A stretch of 64,000 bases of DNA from the NCBI GenBank assembly GCA_964648295.1, contig CAZYNH010000001.1, positions 186,001 through 250,000 on the forward strand, given 5' to 3'. The stretch is from UBA4055 sp964648295 (lineage in GTDB: Bacteria > UBA4055). Positions within the stretch are counted from its first letter, which is position 1; every line of letters begins with the position of its first letter. The translations under genes were made by a program, and so were the position numbers. Positions 44,305 to 53,182 of this stretch are shown one piece after another. The notes beneath the pieces were generated by a model that ran no database searches, was not told the origin of the DNA, and saw only the letters and a list, made by a program, of their open reading frames with translations.

Positions 44305-44802
44305 CTAATGTCCTTCGCCGTAAAGCATTTTGAACAGATGATCTATCGTTAAAAGTATTTCGTTCATATATTCCTCGACCGCCTTTGTGCTTCCGGGCAG
44401 GCAGTATATGACCATTTTCTGCTTTATTGCCGCTACGCTTCTGCTCAAAAGCGCGTTGGGATTAACTGACCCGTATTTGATCCTGATGTGATCCATTATT
44501 CCCGGAAGAAGTTTATCGGCGAAAGAGGTTACGGCTTCCGGGGTAATGTCCCGCGGTCCGATGCCCGTTCCGCCTGTGGTGAAGACGGCGTCTGCGCCTT
44601 CAGATTCCGCGTTTTTAAGCGCTTTTAAAAGGAGATTCTTATCGTCAGGTATGACCTCTATTGAAATTTCAGGTTTTCTCTTTGAAAGCGCATAATGTTC
44701 CAGAAGCCTTTCTAAGATCAGCGGGCCGCTTTTGTCTTTATAAACGCCCATATATGCCCTGTCGCTTAAAGTGATTATTTTTATTTTTTCAGGCTTGATC
44801 AT
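44305..44802 (-). CDS. mogA: Molybdopterin adenylyltransferase (MogA/MoaB family)
   Basis: 165 residues from ATG 44802 (an in-frame ATG at 44817 is an alternative). Signatures: 'ITLSDRAYMGVYKDKSGPLI', 'VFTTGGTGIGPRDITPEAV' and 'ALLSRSVAAIKQKMVIYCLPG'. Family members bind and adenylylate molybdopterin before Mo or W insertion. Last gene of the minus-strand moaA-moaC-MOSC-mogA set; its start overlaps the MOSC gene end. MogA and MoaB cannot be told apart by eye, so the symbol is approximate. Confidence 0.88.
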   Translation of the reverse strand: MIKPEKIKIITLSDRAYMGVYKDKSGPLILERLLEHYALSKRKPEISIEVIPDDKNLLLKALKNAESEGADAVFTTGGTGIGPRDITPEAVTSFADKLLPGIMDHIRIKYGSVNPNALLSRSVAAIKQKMVIYCLPGSTKAVEEYMNEILLTIDHLFKMLYGEGH

Positions 44803-45238
44803 AATATTTAACCTCATCCCCTGTCTTTATTTTACCTCCGCTTATCACTTTTGAGAAGAGGCCGATCTTAGGCATAATGCACTTTCCCACAGCTCTGAAT
44901 ATCGTGCAGCCGTCGCCGTGACACTCTTTGCCTATCTGGGTGATCTCGAGCCCGACATCTCCGATCTTCACTCTTTCGCCGATCTTCGCGCAGCCCAGGT
45001 TTATACCTTCAATAAGAAGGTTCTCGCCGAAAGCACCGTCCTCAATTTTTACATGCGGATTGGCGGTCTTGAATTTAACGACCTCGTCATACGACAGAAG
45101 GCTGATCTGCCTGTGCCAGTCGCCGGCGTGGGCGTCGCCCTTAATGCCTTTTCCGTCAATTTCCGCGGATAATACGGAGTGTTTTTCCGTTCCTTTTTTT
45201 TCAGAAATACATATAGCTTTTAATTTTCCATTCTGCAT
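44789..45238 (-). CDS. MOSC domain protein
   Basis: 149 residues from ATG 45238, preceded by AAAGGA; the open frame extends further upstream but only across moaC. 'GIKGDAHAGDWHRQISLLS', 'DGAFGENLLIEGI' and 'IGKECHGDGCTIFRAVG' are the stand-alone MOSC pattern, with the conserved Cys in the last. MOSC proteins (YiiM-like, or linked to MogA) are thought to carry activated sulfur for molybdenum-cofactor enzymes. It lies between moaC and mogA with overlaps at both ends. Confidence 0.9.
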   Translation of the reverse strand: MQNGKLKAICISEKKGTEKHSVLSAEIDGKGIKGDAHAGDWHRQISLLSYDEVVKFKTANPHVKIEDGAFGENLLIEGINLGCAKIGERVKIGDVGLEITQIGKECHGDGCTIFRAVGKCIMPKIGLFSKVISGGKIKTGDEVKYYDQA

Positions 45239-45687
45239 TGCATTTTTTCCTTTGTTTTTTTTACGAGCCTGACTTCTGAAATGACCATTTTTTTGTCCAC
45301 CGCCTTGCACATGTCGTATATGGTCAGAAGAGCGACAGTTACAGCGGTCAGAGCCTCCATTTCGATCCCGGTCTTACCTATGCATTTAGCAAAGCTTTTA
45401 ACGATAACGCCGTCTTTAGTAAGCTCGGTCGTCACATCGAGCTTGGTGATATTTAGAGGATGGCATAGAGGTATGAGTTCGGAAGTTCTCTTTCCGCCCA
45501 TAATTCCCGCGATCTGAGCCGCGGTCAGCACATCACCTTTTTTGTTCCTGTTCTCAATGATCAGCTCAAGTGCCAGGGTGCTCATTTTTATCTTGCCCTT
45601 AGCCTCGGCCGTCCTTATCATGTCGGGTTTGTCGCAGACATCGACCATGTTCGCCCTGCCCTGTTCGTCAACATGCGAAAATTTCAT
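45220..45687 (-). CDS. moaC: Cyclic pyranopterin monophosphate synthase MoaC
   Basis: 155 residues, standard. 'HVDEQGRANMVDVCDKPD', 'GKRTSELIPLCHPL' and 'GIEMEALTAVTVALLTIYDM' with 'CKAVDKKMVI' are the diagnostic segments. With MoaA it converts GTP to cyclic pyranopterin monophosphate, the first step of molybdenum-cofactor synthesis. It follows moaA by 2 nt. Confidence 0.96.
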   Translation of the reverse strand: MKFSHVDEQGRANMVDVCDKPDMIRTAEAKGKIKMSTLALELIIENRNKKGDVLTAAQIAGIMGGKRTSELIPLCHPLNITKLDVTTELTKDGVIVKSFAKCIGKTGIEMEALTAVTVALLTIYDMCKAVDKKMVISEVRLVKKTKEKMQCRMEN

Positions 45688-45689
45688 TT

Positions 45690-46490
45690 CTATCCTCCCA
45701 CATTGTAAAATTCATGAGACCTGCTTAAAGTGCCTTTCCGCGGCTTTGACTCAACAGCAAGCCTGATCGCTTCGCATGCGCCGTACTGTCTGACGGAAAA
45801 TCCGATGTCCGAGAACAGGCAGGGCAGGACATCCCCTTTCGCAGAAAGCCTGATCCTGTTGCAGATAGAGCAGTCGCCGCCGGTCCCGCCGTCAACTATC
45901 CAGAACTCGCCGCCGTCAAGGTCCATTGTGCGTATAAAGCGGACATCAAGTTTTTTCTCCTGTGCATAAGCCGCTACCCCCTGCGCGTCAGGCTCGTTTC
46001 TGTCTTTCTGCACGACGCAGTTGAGCTTGATCCTGTCGAAACCGCACCTTATCGCTTCGTCGATCCCTTCCAGAACGGCAGGCAGTTCGTCCCTTCTCGT
46101 AATCTCTTTAAATCTCTCCCTGTCAACGGAATCCAGGCTTATATTGAGCCTCTGCAGGCCGGCTTCGCGGAGAGGTTTCGCGAACTGCTTCAAAAGCACG
46201 GCGTTAGTCGTCATGGAAAGGTCTTGAACGCCTTCGATATTCCATATCATCCTCATAAGATCGACGATGCCCTTTCTTACAAGAGGCTCGCCGCCCGTCA
46301 ATCTCACTTTGTTTATGCCCATCGAAACCGCGCATTTAACAAAATCGGCGATCTCCTCGAAGCTCAAAAGGTCGGAATGGTTTAAGCACTCAACCCCGTC
46401 TTCCGGCATGCAGTAAGTACATCTTAAGTTGCATCTGTCGGTAACTGAAATTCTAAGGTATGTTATATTGCGGCCGAACCTGTCTTTCAT
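45690..46490 (-). CDS. moaA: GTP 3',8-cyclase MoaA, shortened
   Basis: 266 residues, about 60 fewer than usual. The first 4Fe-4S site is present (Cys20-x3-Cys24-x2-Cys27 in 'DRCNLRCTYCMPEDG'), as is 'VRLTGGEPLVRKGI'. The second cluster is also present ('CSICNRIRLSAKGDVLPC'), and the protein ends in the conserved Gly-Gly ('EFYNVGG'). The missing part is the segment between 'VRFIRTMDLDGGEF' and the second cluster, where 50 or so residues are normally found. Both clusters and the GG tail suggest a working or specialised enzyme. First gene of the operon. Confidence 0.9.
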   Translation of the reverse strand: MKDRFGRNITYLRISVTDRCNLRCTYCMPEDGVECLNHSDLLSFEEIADFVKCAVSMGINKVRLTGGEPLVRKGIVDLMRMIWNIEGVQDLSMTTNAVLLKQFAKPLREAGLQRLNISLDSVDRERFKEITRRDELPAVLEGIDEAIRCGFDRIKLNCVVQKDRNEPDAQGVAAYAQEKKLDVRFIRTMDLDGGEFWIVDGGTGGDCSICNRIRLSAKGDVLPCLFSDIGFSVRQYGACEAIRLAVESKPRKGTLSRSHEFYNVGG

Positions 46491-46530
46491 GAGTGTAATT
46501 TACGAAAAAAAACGCGTTAAAGCAAACCTG

Positions 46531-49500
46531 TTAATCGGTCAAAAATTTTACTCCGATCGTATTGTCGTCCCGTTTTCTGTCAATTAGAAGGACAGACGGG
46601 TCGATCCCGGCTTTTTCGGGTTTTTGATCCGTCATCATCTCGAATGTGGCGGAATCTGTATCTATAAGGTATTTCTTCATATATATCGGCTCGTCGTCCT
46701 TGTCCAGAAGCCCGATGCTGAAATAATCTTTTTTCGGTATTTTGCTTTCGTTGCCCAGAGAGTCCACCCTGAATTTTTCAGATGAAACTGTCAGTCTGGT
46801 CAGGTATTTTCCGTCCCCGTTTTTTCTGCATTCGGCAGAAAGCGCTTTATTGTCATAGACTATAATGTCTTCGAACATATCATTCACAAGGTATCTGAGG
46901 CTGTCCGGGGTGACGGAAATGAGATACGGGATAAGCTCGATCGAGACAGGGTATGGTCCGGATGCATAACTTTTGTCCCTCACGAACCTTTTCAGGGCGG
47001 CGGAAAGGCTGTCGGTACTGATATAGTCGTCAAGCGCGGCCATCGCCATTATACCCTTATAATAATGCAGATAGCCCTGATTCTCATTCTGCGTGAGGGA
47101 GAGTTCTTTTCTGCTTTCGGTCTTTCTGCCGGACAGATAGCTGTCGAGAGCGTATTTCAAGTATGTGCGTATCTCTTTTGCGGATGATATCCGCTTCAGG
47201 ACGAGATATGACGAGTACTGGGCCGGCACCTCGGTCAGCAGAGTCGCGCCGCGGGTGTTCGCGCTTATCACCTGATGCGCCCACCACTGGTGGCCGATCT
47301 CGTGCGCGGTAATATCCGCGAGATAATCCACGCCTTTTTCGCTCTTGCCTTTCATGTCTATTATGAACCCGAGGTTTTCCGAAAAAGGAATGGTCGTCGC
47401 GAAAGACTGCGCGAAACCCCCGAGCGGGAATTCGACGATTCGGAGAACGGGGAACTGGAACGGCCCGAAACTTTCGGCGAAGGTCATAAGGGACAGTTTC
47501 ATCATTTCGAGTATATGGTCAACATTATAGGCGTGGCCGGGGTGGTAATAGACCTCGAGCCCGATCCCGTTCCATTCGGTCCTTTTAACATCGTATCTTG
47601 CTGAATTGAAGCTGAAGAAGTTCAGTATCTTCCTGTCCGACCTGTATTTAAAATAATTTCTGCCGTTCTCCGTCCATTTTTCGACAAGCCTTCCCGGAGC
47701 GGTCGCCGTCTGGTCCGATGATGTCGAAACCACAGCCTCAAGTTTAGTCCACGAGGCGTTCCCCACATAATTCCTGTTCACTTCGTATTCGTCGTTCATA
47801 GAAGCCATTCTTTCTTTGTCGGGGAGGCCTTGTTTTTTCCTCTTGTATTCGTCCGCGAGCTCAAGATCCGATGAATAACCGATGATCGGGAAATATGAGA
47901 AATTGTTGATGAATGTGCCGTTGTAGATAGCGCCCCCGCCCGAAAAACCTCTCGCCGAATGGTCCATGTAAAAATCCATTCTGAGGCTGTCGCCCGGAAG
48001 CAGAGGGTCGGCTAAAGCGTAAATATAATAGGGAATGTATGCGCAGCTGTCGCTTAAGGATGCCGGAACCGAGAACGAGAATCTGCGCGGAACCCTTTTT
48101 TCTGAAAGAACATGTATCTCTCTGATCTCTTCGGTATTATTGTTCTTAAGGATGTATGCCCCCTCGACCTGCACCGATCTTTCAGAAGGGAAAATATCGA
48201 CTTTGACTTTTACATCGCAGACCTGGGGCTGAGGAATTCTTTCGAACCGCTTATAATCTTTTTCGTAATTGACCGAAGCGATCTCGTCATCGGCGTTCGT
48301 CCTGTACTCGTCAAGGATATTCGTGTTATAAAAGATGTATATTCCGAAAAATGCAAAAACTGCAAAAGATCCCGCGAAACCGGCCGCCGCAGAGGGAGAG
48401 AAATTTTGTTTCAAAGATAACATCCTCGATCTGAAGCCCGTTCCCGCATCTCTCACCCACATCATTTTCGCGAAGATAAGGAGAATGGCCGTGAAAGAGA
48501 AGTAGTATATCGTCATAACGAAAAATTTCCCCGTATATCCGAATCCGTTAATGTCCGAGTATGTGTTGTCGAAACTCCCGAAGGTGTAGAGCGGATGATG
48601 AAGGTCGAACGCACCCATGAACATTTGAACGAGATAGTACAGAATGACCAGCATATAGCCGATGTACTTGTGGTTCGCAAGAACATGGATGAAGAATGAC
48701 AGAAATGTTAAAAGCACCAAAAATGCCGCGGAATAAATGAAGAAATAGCTGAAATATACGCCAAGTTCGTAATTGAAGTAGCCTTTTAAGGTCTGAATGA
48801 TGATCCCGAAAGCGATGTTCGACGCGAGAAAGAAATATATCATCAGCACAAGAGATGAGAGTTTGGATAAGAACAGCGTCAGAGTCGAAACCGGATACGA
48901 ATTTATGATGCCGTCGTATTTCCTGTCCCTTTCGCGCCATATCACCTCTCCCGAATATATTGTGATCACCGCCAGAATGAAAACCACCGAATTCCCGTAG
49001 AGATTTTTCATTACAAGAGATGTGACAGGAAGCACGGTCGTCTCGTACATCTCGCCCATCCATTTCGCGTTGATCAGCGTCTGCACGAACCAGAAGGCGT
49101 AGAGCCCGATGAACGGCCCGCTCTTTATTATATGAATGAAATTATCGTAAGTGAGGCTGAAATATTTAGCAAGTTCCGCCCTGAAACCTTTCTTTATCAC
49201 AGGAGTCGGTACCGGGGACGCAGGCACGGCTTTGATATCGGACTGAGCTGTTTTTTTTGAGGAAACCGTCATCACCGAAAAGCTGAATTTTCTGTATGCG
49301 GCCAAAAAGCAGATCACCGCGAGAGAAGAGTAAAGTATCCTGTTATACAGAAATATGCCCGAAAAGGGGATGAGTTTCGTGTTCTGTTCCGCAATTGTCC
49401 AGTATTTCGAGACATGATCAAGTGTGAACATCCCGAACGGGTCAATGAGCGCGACGAGATATTTGTACTCGAGAGGTACTTTGATCTCGGTCATTATCGC

Positions 49501-50088
49501 GTAGGTCATGATGAGCATGATGGCGGTTATCATCAGGTTGAGGGTGCTCCTGAACCACAGCGAGACCGCGGTCATAAGCGTCAGCGCGAAAGCCAGATAC
49601 GGCAGCGTCGAGGTCAGGAACGGATATATATAATTAATGAACGAATTGGGCGCGAACTTCAACGGATCGACCCAGGGACATACGGCGGCGAGGTATGTTC
49701 CTAAAAGCGATGCGGACATTATGTAAACCAGCACCGAGAAGCTTCCCGCGAGCCTTCCGAGGATGAACCCGCCTTTTTTGAGCGGCAGTGTGTAGAACCA
49801 CTGGTGCGTTCCGTTCTCGTAGTCCCTGTTTATCGACCTCGCGGCGATGGCGGCGACGAAGATGATGCCGATGTACCCGAACGCGGTGATCACGGAGTGC
49901 AGGTAGTACGGGGAGTTTATCATCACTCTGTCTGACGAGTTCGAGAAATGCACGGAAACGCCGGTGAACGTCCCTCCCGCGCCTAAAGTGGCGAGGAACG
50001 CAAGGGCGAACATTATGCCGAAATATATGTGTGTCGATGCGAGCCTGAACTGGTATCTGAGCTCGTACCGGAAGATCTTATAGAACAT
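46531..50088 (-). CDS. ABC-2 permease fused to M1-family aminopeptidase
   Basis: 1185 residues. The N-terminal half has about twelve membrane helices in two ABC-2-type permease sets ('YRIRYQFRLASTHIYFGIMF'-like opening). The C-terminal half is extracytoplasmic with the M1 zinc site: 'HEIGHQWWAHQV' (HExxH) and, after about 18 residues, Glu in 'TEVPAQYSSYL'. 'GGFAQSFATTIPFSENLGF' precedes it in place of the usual GAMEN-type loop. This architecture is known mostly from Bacteroidetes. The ATPase partner gene ends directly before it (adjacent bases). Exported peptide processing coupled to transport is a plausible role. Confidence 0.88.
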   Translation of the reverse strand: MFYKIFRYELRYQFRLASTHIYFGIMFALAFLATLGAGGTFTGVSVHFSNSSDRVMINSPYYLHSVITAFGYIGIIFVAAIAARSINRDYENGTHQWFYTLPLKKGGFILGRLAGSFSVLVYIMSASLLGTYLAAVCPWVDPLKFAPNSFINYIYPFLTSTLPYLAFALTLMTAVSLWFRSTLNLMITAIMLIMTYAIMTEIKVPLEYKYLVALIDPFGMFTLDHVSKYWTIAEQNTKLIPFSGIFLYNRILYSSLAVICFLAAYRKFSFSVMTVSSKKTAQSDIKAVPASPVPTPVIKKGFRAELAKYFSLTYDNFIHIIKSGPFIGLYAFWFVQTLINAKWMGEMYETTVLPVTSLVMKNLYGNSVVFILAVITIYSGEVIWRERDRKYDGIINSYPVSTLTLFLSKLSSLVLMIYFFLASNIAFGIIIQTLKGYFNYELGVYFSYFFIYSAAFLVLLTFLSFFIHVLANHKYIGYMLVILYYLVQMFMGAFDLHHPLYTFGSFDNTYSDINGFGYTGKFFVMTIYYFSFTAILLIFAKMMWVRDAGTGFRSRMLSLKQNFSPSAAAGFAGSFAVFAFFGIYIFYNTNILDEYRTNADDEIASVNYEKDYKRFERIPQPQVCDVKVKVDIFPSERSVQVEGAYILKNNNTEEIREIHVLSEKRVPRRFSFSVPASLSDSCAYIPYYIYALADPLLPGDSLRMDFYMDHSARGFSGGGAIYNGTFINNFSYFPIIGYSSDLELADEYKRKKQGLPDKERMASMNDEYEVNRNYVGNASWTKLEAVVSTSSDQTATAPGRLVEKWTENGRNYFKYRSDRKILNFFSFNSARYDVKRTEWNGIGLEVYYHPGHAYNVDHILEMMKLSLMTFAESFGPFQFPVLRIVEFPLGGFAQSFATTIPFSENLGFIIDMKGKSEKGVDYLADITAHEIGHQWWAHQVISANTRGATLLTEVPAQYSSYLVLKRISSAKEIRTYLKYALDSYLSGRKTESRKELSLTQNENQGYLHYYKGIMAMAALDDYISTDSLSAALKRFVRDKSYASGPYPVSIELIPYLISVTPDSLRYLVNDMFEDIIVYDNKALSAECRKNGDGKYLTRLTVSSEKFRVDSLGNESKIPKKDYFSIGLLDKDDEPIYMKKYLIDTDSATFEMMTDQKPEKAGIDPSVLLIDRKRDDNTIGVKFLTD

Positions 50089-50976
50089 TTACGCCTCCGC
50101 CCCGTTTCCGTTCTTGGTGTAGTAGAAATAGACGTCCTCGAGATCGGGCCTGACCGGTACGAACTGTCCGTCCGGATCCTGGGCCGAATATATTCTGATG
50201 TATGTCTTTCCGCCGAACAGTCTCGTTGAAAGGACTTTATGTTTGCTTTTATAGCTGTCGAGGTCTGATTTCTGTATCTCTTTTTCGTAAACCTTTCCCT
50301 CAAGCGTCTTTACGGCGGCGGAAGGATCCGTCTGAAGAAGTACCTCGCCGTTGTGGATGACCGCCATCGCCGAACAGAGGTCGGACACGTCGTCTACTAT
50401 GTGGGTGGAAAGGATCACGACGTGCTCTTCGCCGATCTCGGAGAGAAGGTTGTGGAACCTGTTGCGTTCTTCCGGGTCGAGTCCGGCGGTCGGCTCGTCA
50501 ACTATCAATAGCGAAGGCTTACCCAATAGCGCCTGCGCGATCCCGAACCTCTGCTTCATACCTCCGGAGAAAGTTCCGAGCTTTTTCTTCCTGTGCTGCC
50601 AGAGGTTCGTCTGGACAAGCAGAGCTTCGACCGTCGCCTTCCTGTTCATGTTGTCCGTCAGTCCCTTCAGGATCGCGATGTGGTCTAAAAAATCCTCCGC
50701 CGTCACTTTCGGGTCCAGGCTGAACTCCTGCGGAAGGTAGCCGAGCATCTCCCTCACTCTGTCCTTTTCGGTCAGCACGTCGATGCCGTCTAAAAATACG
50801 CTCCCTTCGTCCGCGTCCTGCAGAGTCGCTATAGTTCTCATTAAGGTCGATTTGCCCGCGCCGTTGGGTCCTAAGAGCCCGAACATGCCGTTGGATATCT
50901 CAAGGTCAACGTTCTTAAGCGCCTTCACCCCGTTCGGGTAGGTCTTGGAAAGGTTCTTCACCGTAAGTTTCATCAT
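50089..50976 (-). CDS. ABC transporter ATP-binding protein
   Basis: 295 residues. Walker A 'GLLGPNGAGKSTLMR', signature 'LGTFSGGMKQRFGIAQ', Walker B 'LLIVDEPTAGLDPEERN', H-loop 'VILSTHIVDDVSDL'. The C-terminal 60 residues are the usual small domain of ABC-2 exporters. It drives the permease-M1 peptidase fusion encoded immediately downstream with no gap. Substrate unknown. Confidence 0.95.
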   Translation of the reverse strand: MMKLTVKNLSKTYPNGVKALKNVDLEISNGMFGLLGPNGAGKSTLMRTIATLQDADEGSVFLDGIDVLTEKDRVREMLGYLPQEFSLDPKVTAEDFLDHIAILKGLTDNMNRKATVEALLVQTNLWQHRKKKLGTFSGGMKQRFGIAQALLGKPSLLIVDEPTAGLDPEERNRFHNLLSEIGEEHVVILSTHIVDDVSDLCSAMAVIHNGEVLLQTDPSAAVKTLEGKVYEKEIQKSDLDSYKSKHKVLSTRLFGGKTYIRIYSAQDPDGQFVPVRPDLEDVYFYYTKNGNGAEA

Positions 50977-51055
50977 ATCCTCTAAAATTATTAAATTTCA
51001 ATACTTAGACAGAGAATTTACGGAAAAGTTGTCATAAAGATGAGTTTGATATCTA

Positions 51056-52219
51056 CTAATAATCAAATACTCTTATTTTCAGATCTTCCGTATTATCTAT
51101 AAGGTAAAGCCTATCCCCGATCAGCTTCATTTTGAAATTCATCCCCAGATCCGCATCATCTTCATAAAAATCCAGTTTGATCCTATTCAGGTATATGCCA
51201 TTTTCAAAAATATCAAAATAAAGTGTCCTGTCGTTCGGATCGTTTTTTTTCAAAGAAGTAAGAGCCCATAACCTTCCGTATTTGTCCAGCCACAGACCGT
51301 TAAGCGCTTTCTTATATGATTCTTTCGTCACATTTTCCGCAACATCGCCGTTTTCATTTCTGACACTGATCTGTCCGCTCAGATTTTTCAGTTCGTCATC
51401 AGTAAGTTTAACTTTGATATAATTCCTGGTAAAATTGTATAAGTTCGACCCGTTAAGATCATAAACTTTGACCCCTACCTTATCCTCGCTAATATCTCCA
51501 ATAAATATTTTACCGTTACTATAAGCATAAGCAGCCATAAAATCCATAGGATTCATCTGCGGGTTTGCAGGGTCGAAATTCATCCTGATCATGCTGAAAT
51601 CATTTTTCTTGTTCATAGCGCAGTCATATTTGGATATTGAGCTTACCAGAACAACTTTACCTTCACCTGCCTCGGCATGAATATCAGTTCCTATAATATC
51701 TGAAGAATTACTGTCGCTTAAGGTAAACACGGGTACTTTTTCGGACATTATCTTTGTAGAAATGTGCTTTCCGGAGGGATCATACTTTGTCACTTTTGAT
51801 GATGACGGATCAAAAACAAAAACTGTATCTTTTACGGTACAAATGTCTTTAGCCTGATTGTATTCGCCCGGTCCCGATCCCTTTCTGCCGAAACTCAACA
51901 GGTATTTTCCGTTCTTATCGAATTTTTTTATAGTATTCGACTGCCTATCAACAATGTAGATGCTTTCTTCATGATCAGCAGTAATATTATCGCAGCTATG
52001 GAAGCTACGTTCGCTGTCAGGGTCATTCCCATCCACTCCGATTATACTGAATAATTCAGTAAACTTATAATTAAAATCCGGATCGGACGGCTCATTTTTA
52101 TTGATGACTGTTTTTACACCGTTCTTTTCGATCACTTCGTAAGTTGTTACTTTTGTGTCGTTCTGCTTTGAGCAGCCGGCTAATATAATAAGCACTAAAA
52201 AAAGTATCTGCGTTTTCAT
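51056..52219 (-). CDS. 6-bladed beta-propeller lipoprotein
   Basis: 387 residues. Lipobox 'LIILAGC' with Cys16. NHL-type blades: 'NTIKKFDKNGKYLLSFGRKG', 'VFVFDPSSSKVTKYDPSGKH', 'IGDISEDKVGVKVYDLNGS' and 'LNGLWLDKYGRLWALTSL'. This is the Bacteroidetes-type 6-bladed beta-propeller family of surface lipoproteins; functions are unknown. It stands alone, with 32-bp tandem repeats upstream. Confidence 0.82.
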   Translation of the reverse strand: MKTQILFLVLIILAGCSKQNDTKVTTYEVIEKNGVKTVINKNEPSDPDFNYKFTELFSIIGVDGNDPDSERSFHSCDNITADHEESIYIVDRQSNTIKKFDKNGKYLLSFGRKGSGPGEYNQAKDICTVKDTVFVFDPSSSKVTKYDPSGKHISTKIMSEKVPVFTLSDSNSSDIIGTDIHAEAGEGKVVLVSSISKYDCAMNKKNDFSMIRMNFDPANPQMNPMDFMAAYAYSNGKIFIGDISEDKVGVKVYDLNGSNLYNFTRNYIKVKLTDDELKNLSGQISVRNENGDVAENVTKESYKKALNGLWLDKYGRLWALTSLKKNDPNDRTLYFDIFENGIYLNRIKLDFYEDDADLGMNFKMKLIGDRLYLIDNTEDLKIRVFDY

Positions 52220-52304
52220 AATTATCTCCCGTTTTTACAATTTAGACTTTCAATCTAAGAAAAAGTTGTCAGGAAAAATTGTAAAAAATCGTACGGGGGT
52301 AAAA

Positions 52305-52380
52305 TCGGGGAATGAAATCCCCATTTTATCGGTAATTCGGGGAATCGAATCCCCGTTTTAATGGTAATTCGGGGAATTTG
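52305..52380. repeat. 32-bp tandem repeat (2.3 copies)
   Basis: TCGGGGAAT occurs at 52305, 52337 and 52369, spacing exactly 32 bp. Each unit includes a GGGGA...TCCCC dyad followed by an A+T-rich tail ending in GGTAAT. The units are contiguous, so this is not a CRISPR array. It lies in the promoter region of the propeller lipoprotein (minus strand) and just beyond the mosaic antitoxin-like gene. Confidence 0.85.
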
Positions 52381-52390
52381 TGCCTGATCA

Positions 52391-52780
52391 TCATTTAAGA
52401 TCTTCCGGATCTTTTTCGACCTTCTGACCCGAATTCATCTGCTCAACGGATTCGAATAATCTGTCTGCATTCTTCTTTGAGCTGAGAATATCCATATTTC
52501 CCATTATTGAATTGTACTCGTCAAGAGAGAAAATAGGCTCTTTATGAATTTCAGTTCGCAATTTTTTAATATCCGCGATGATCTCTTCCGCAGTCCGATC
52601 ATCTTCCCACGAACCTGCGAGCTTTAACCATTCTTCAGTTGCTCTGGTGGCTTTAATTTCATTTTCTATATCTTCATTACTCAACTTGTTAAGTCCTGTT
52701 TTGACAGAATTCTTCTGGATGGAAGTTACAGAATCTATGGCTTTCTGCCTGAGCGAAGTTTTTCCTTTTTCAGACTTCAT
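52391..52780 (-). CDS. Small protein resembling several antitoxin tails in tandem
   Basis: 129 residues, soluble and highly charged. Three stretches look like C-terminal toxin-binding tails of antitoxins: residues ~30-47 'LNKLSNEDIENEIKATR' (RelB/DinJ- or RHH-like end), ~52-75 'LAGSWEDDRTAEEIIADIKK' (VapB-like end), and ~82-118 'FSLDEYNSIMGNMDILS' with 'NADRLFESVEQMNSGQ' (Phd/YefM-like end). No DNA-binding domain is visible. It starts exactly one base after the vapC stop, so it may be part of that operon. It could be a decoy/anti-toxin fusion or merged gene remnants. Confidence 0.7.
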   Translation of the reverse strand: MKSEKGKTSLRQKAIDSVTSIQKNSVKTGLNKLSNEDIENEIKATRATEEWLKLAGSWEDDRTAEEIIADIKKLRTEIHKEPIFSLDEYNSIMGNMDILSSKKNADRLFESVEQMNSGQKVEKDPEDLK

Positions 52781-53182
52781 TTATACTGTCCAGTTCTCAA
52801 TTAATAATCCTTCAACTTTAGAAAATTCTCTTATATTATTAGTAACAAGAATTCCGCCTTGAGCCATTACAGTTGAAGAAATAATAAGATCGTTAGGACC
52901 TATAGGTTCGCCTGCTTTTTCCAGATTTGATCTTGTTATAGAATAATATACAGAAGCTTCATCACCAAATTCGATTATTTCATAAGGTTCAAGAAAAGCA
53001 TTTATTTTTTTTAAATTATCTTCGATTAGACTGCTTTTTCTTGCACCGTGTAATAGTTCTGCCTTCACGATAGAAGGTATTTTAATTTTATCAGGACTTA
53101 TTGTTTTAATTTTATTTGCTATCTTTTCGTTTGTACCTTTCAGGAAATATATACAGATATTCGTATCCAGATAATAATTCAT
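52781..53182 (-). CDS. vapC: PIN-domain toxin (VapC)
   Basis: 133 residues. PIN-domain acidic residues: Asp6 in 'YYLDTNICIYFLKG', Glu42 in 'SIVKAELLHGARKS', Asp98 in 'IGPNDLIISSTVMAQGGI', and the usual ending 'TNNIREFSKVEGLLIENW'. VapC toxins are Mg2+-dependent RNases, often cutting initiator tRNA or rRNA. Start overlaps the vapB stop by 4 nt; the mosaic antitoxin-like gene follows directly. Confidence 0.93.
   Translation of the reverse strand: MNYYLDTNICIYFLKGTNEKIANKIKTISPDKIKIPSIVKAELLHGARKSSLIEDNLKKINAFLEPYEIIEFGDEASVYYSITRSNLEKAGEPIGPNDLIISSTVMAQGGILVTNNIREFSKVEGLLIENWTV

Noticed and set aside
52305..52380. CRISPR array
   Set aside because: The 32-bp units are contiguous without unique spacers and no cas genes are present.
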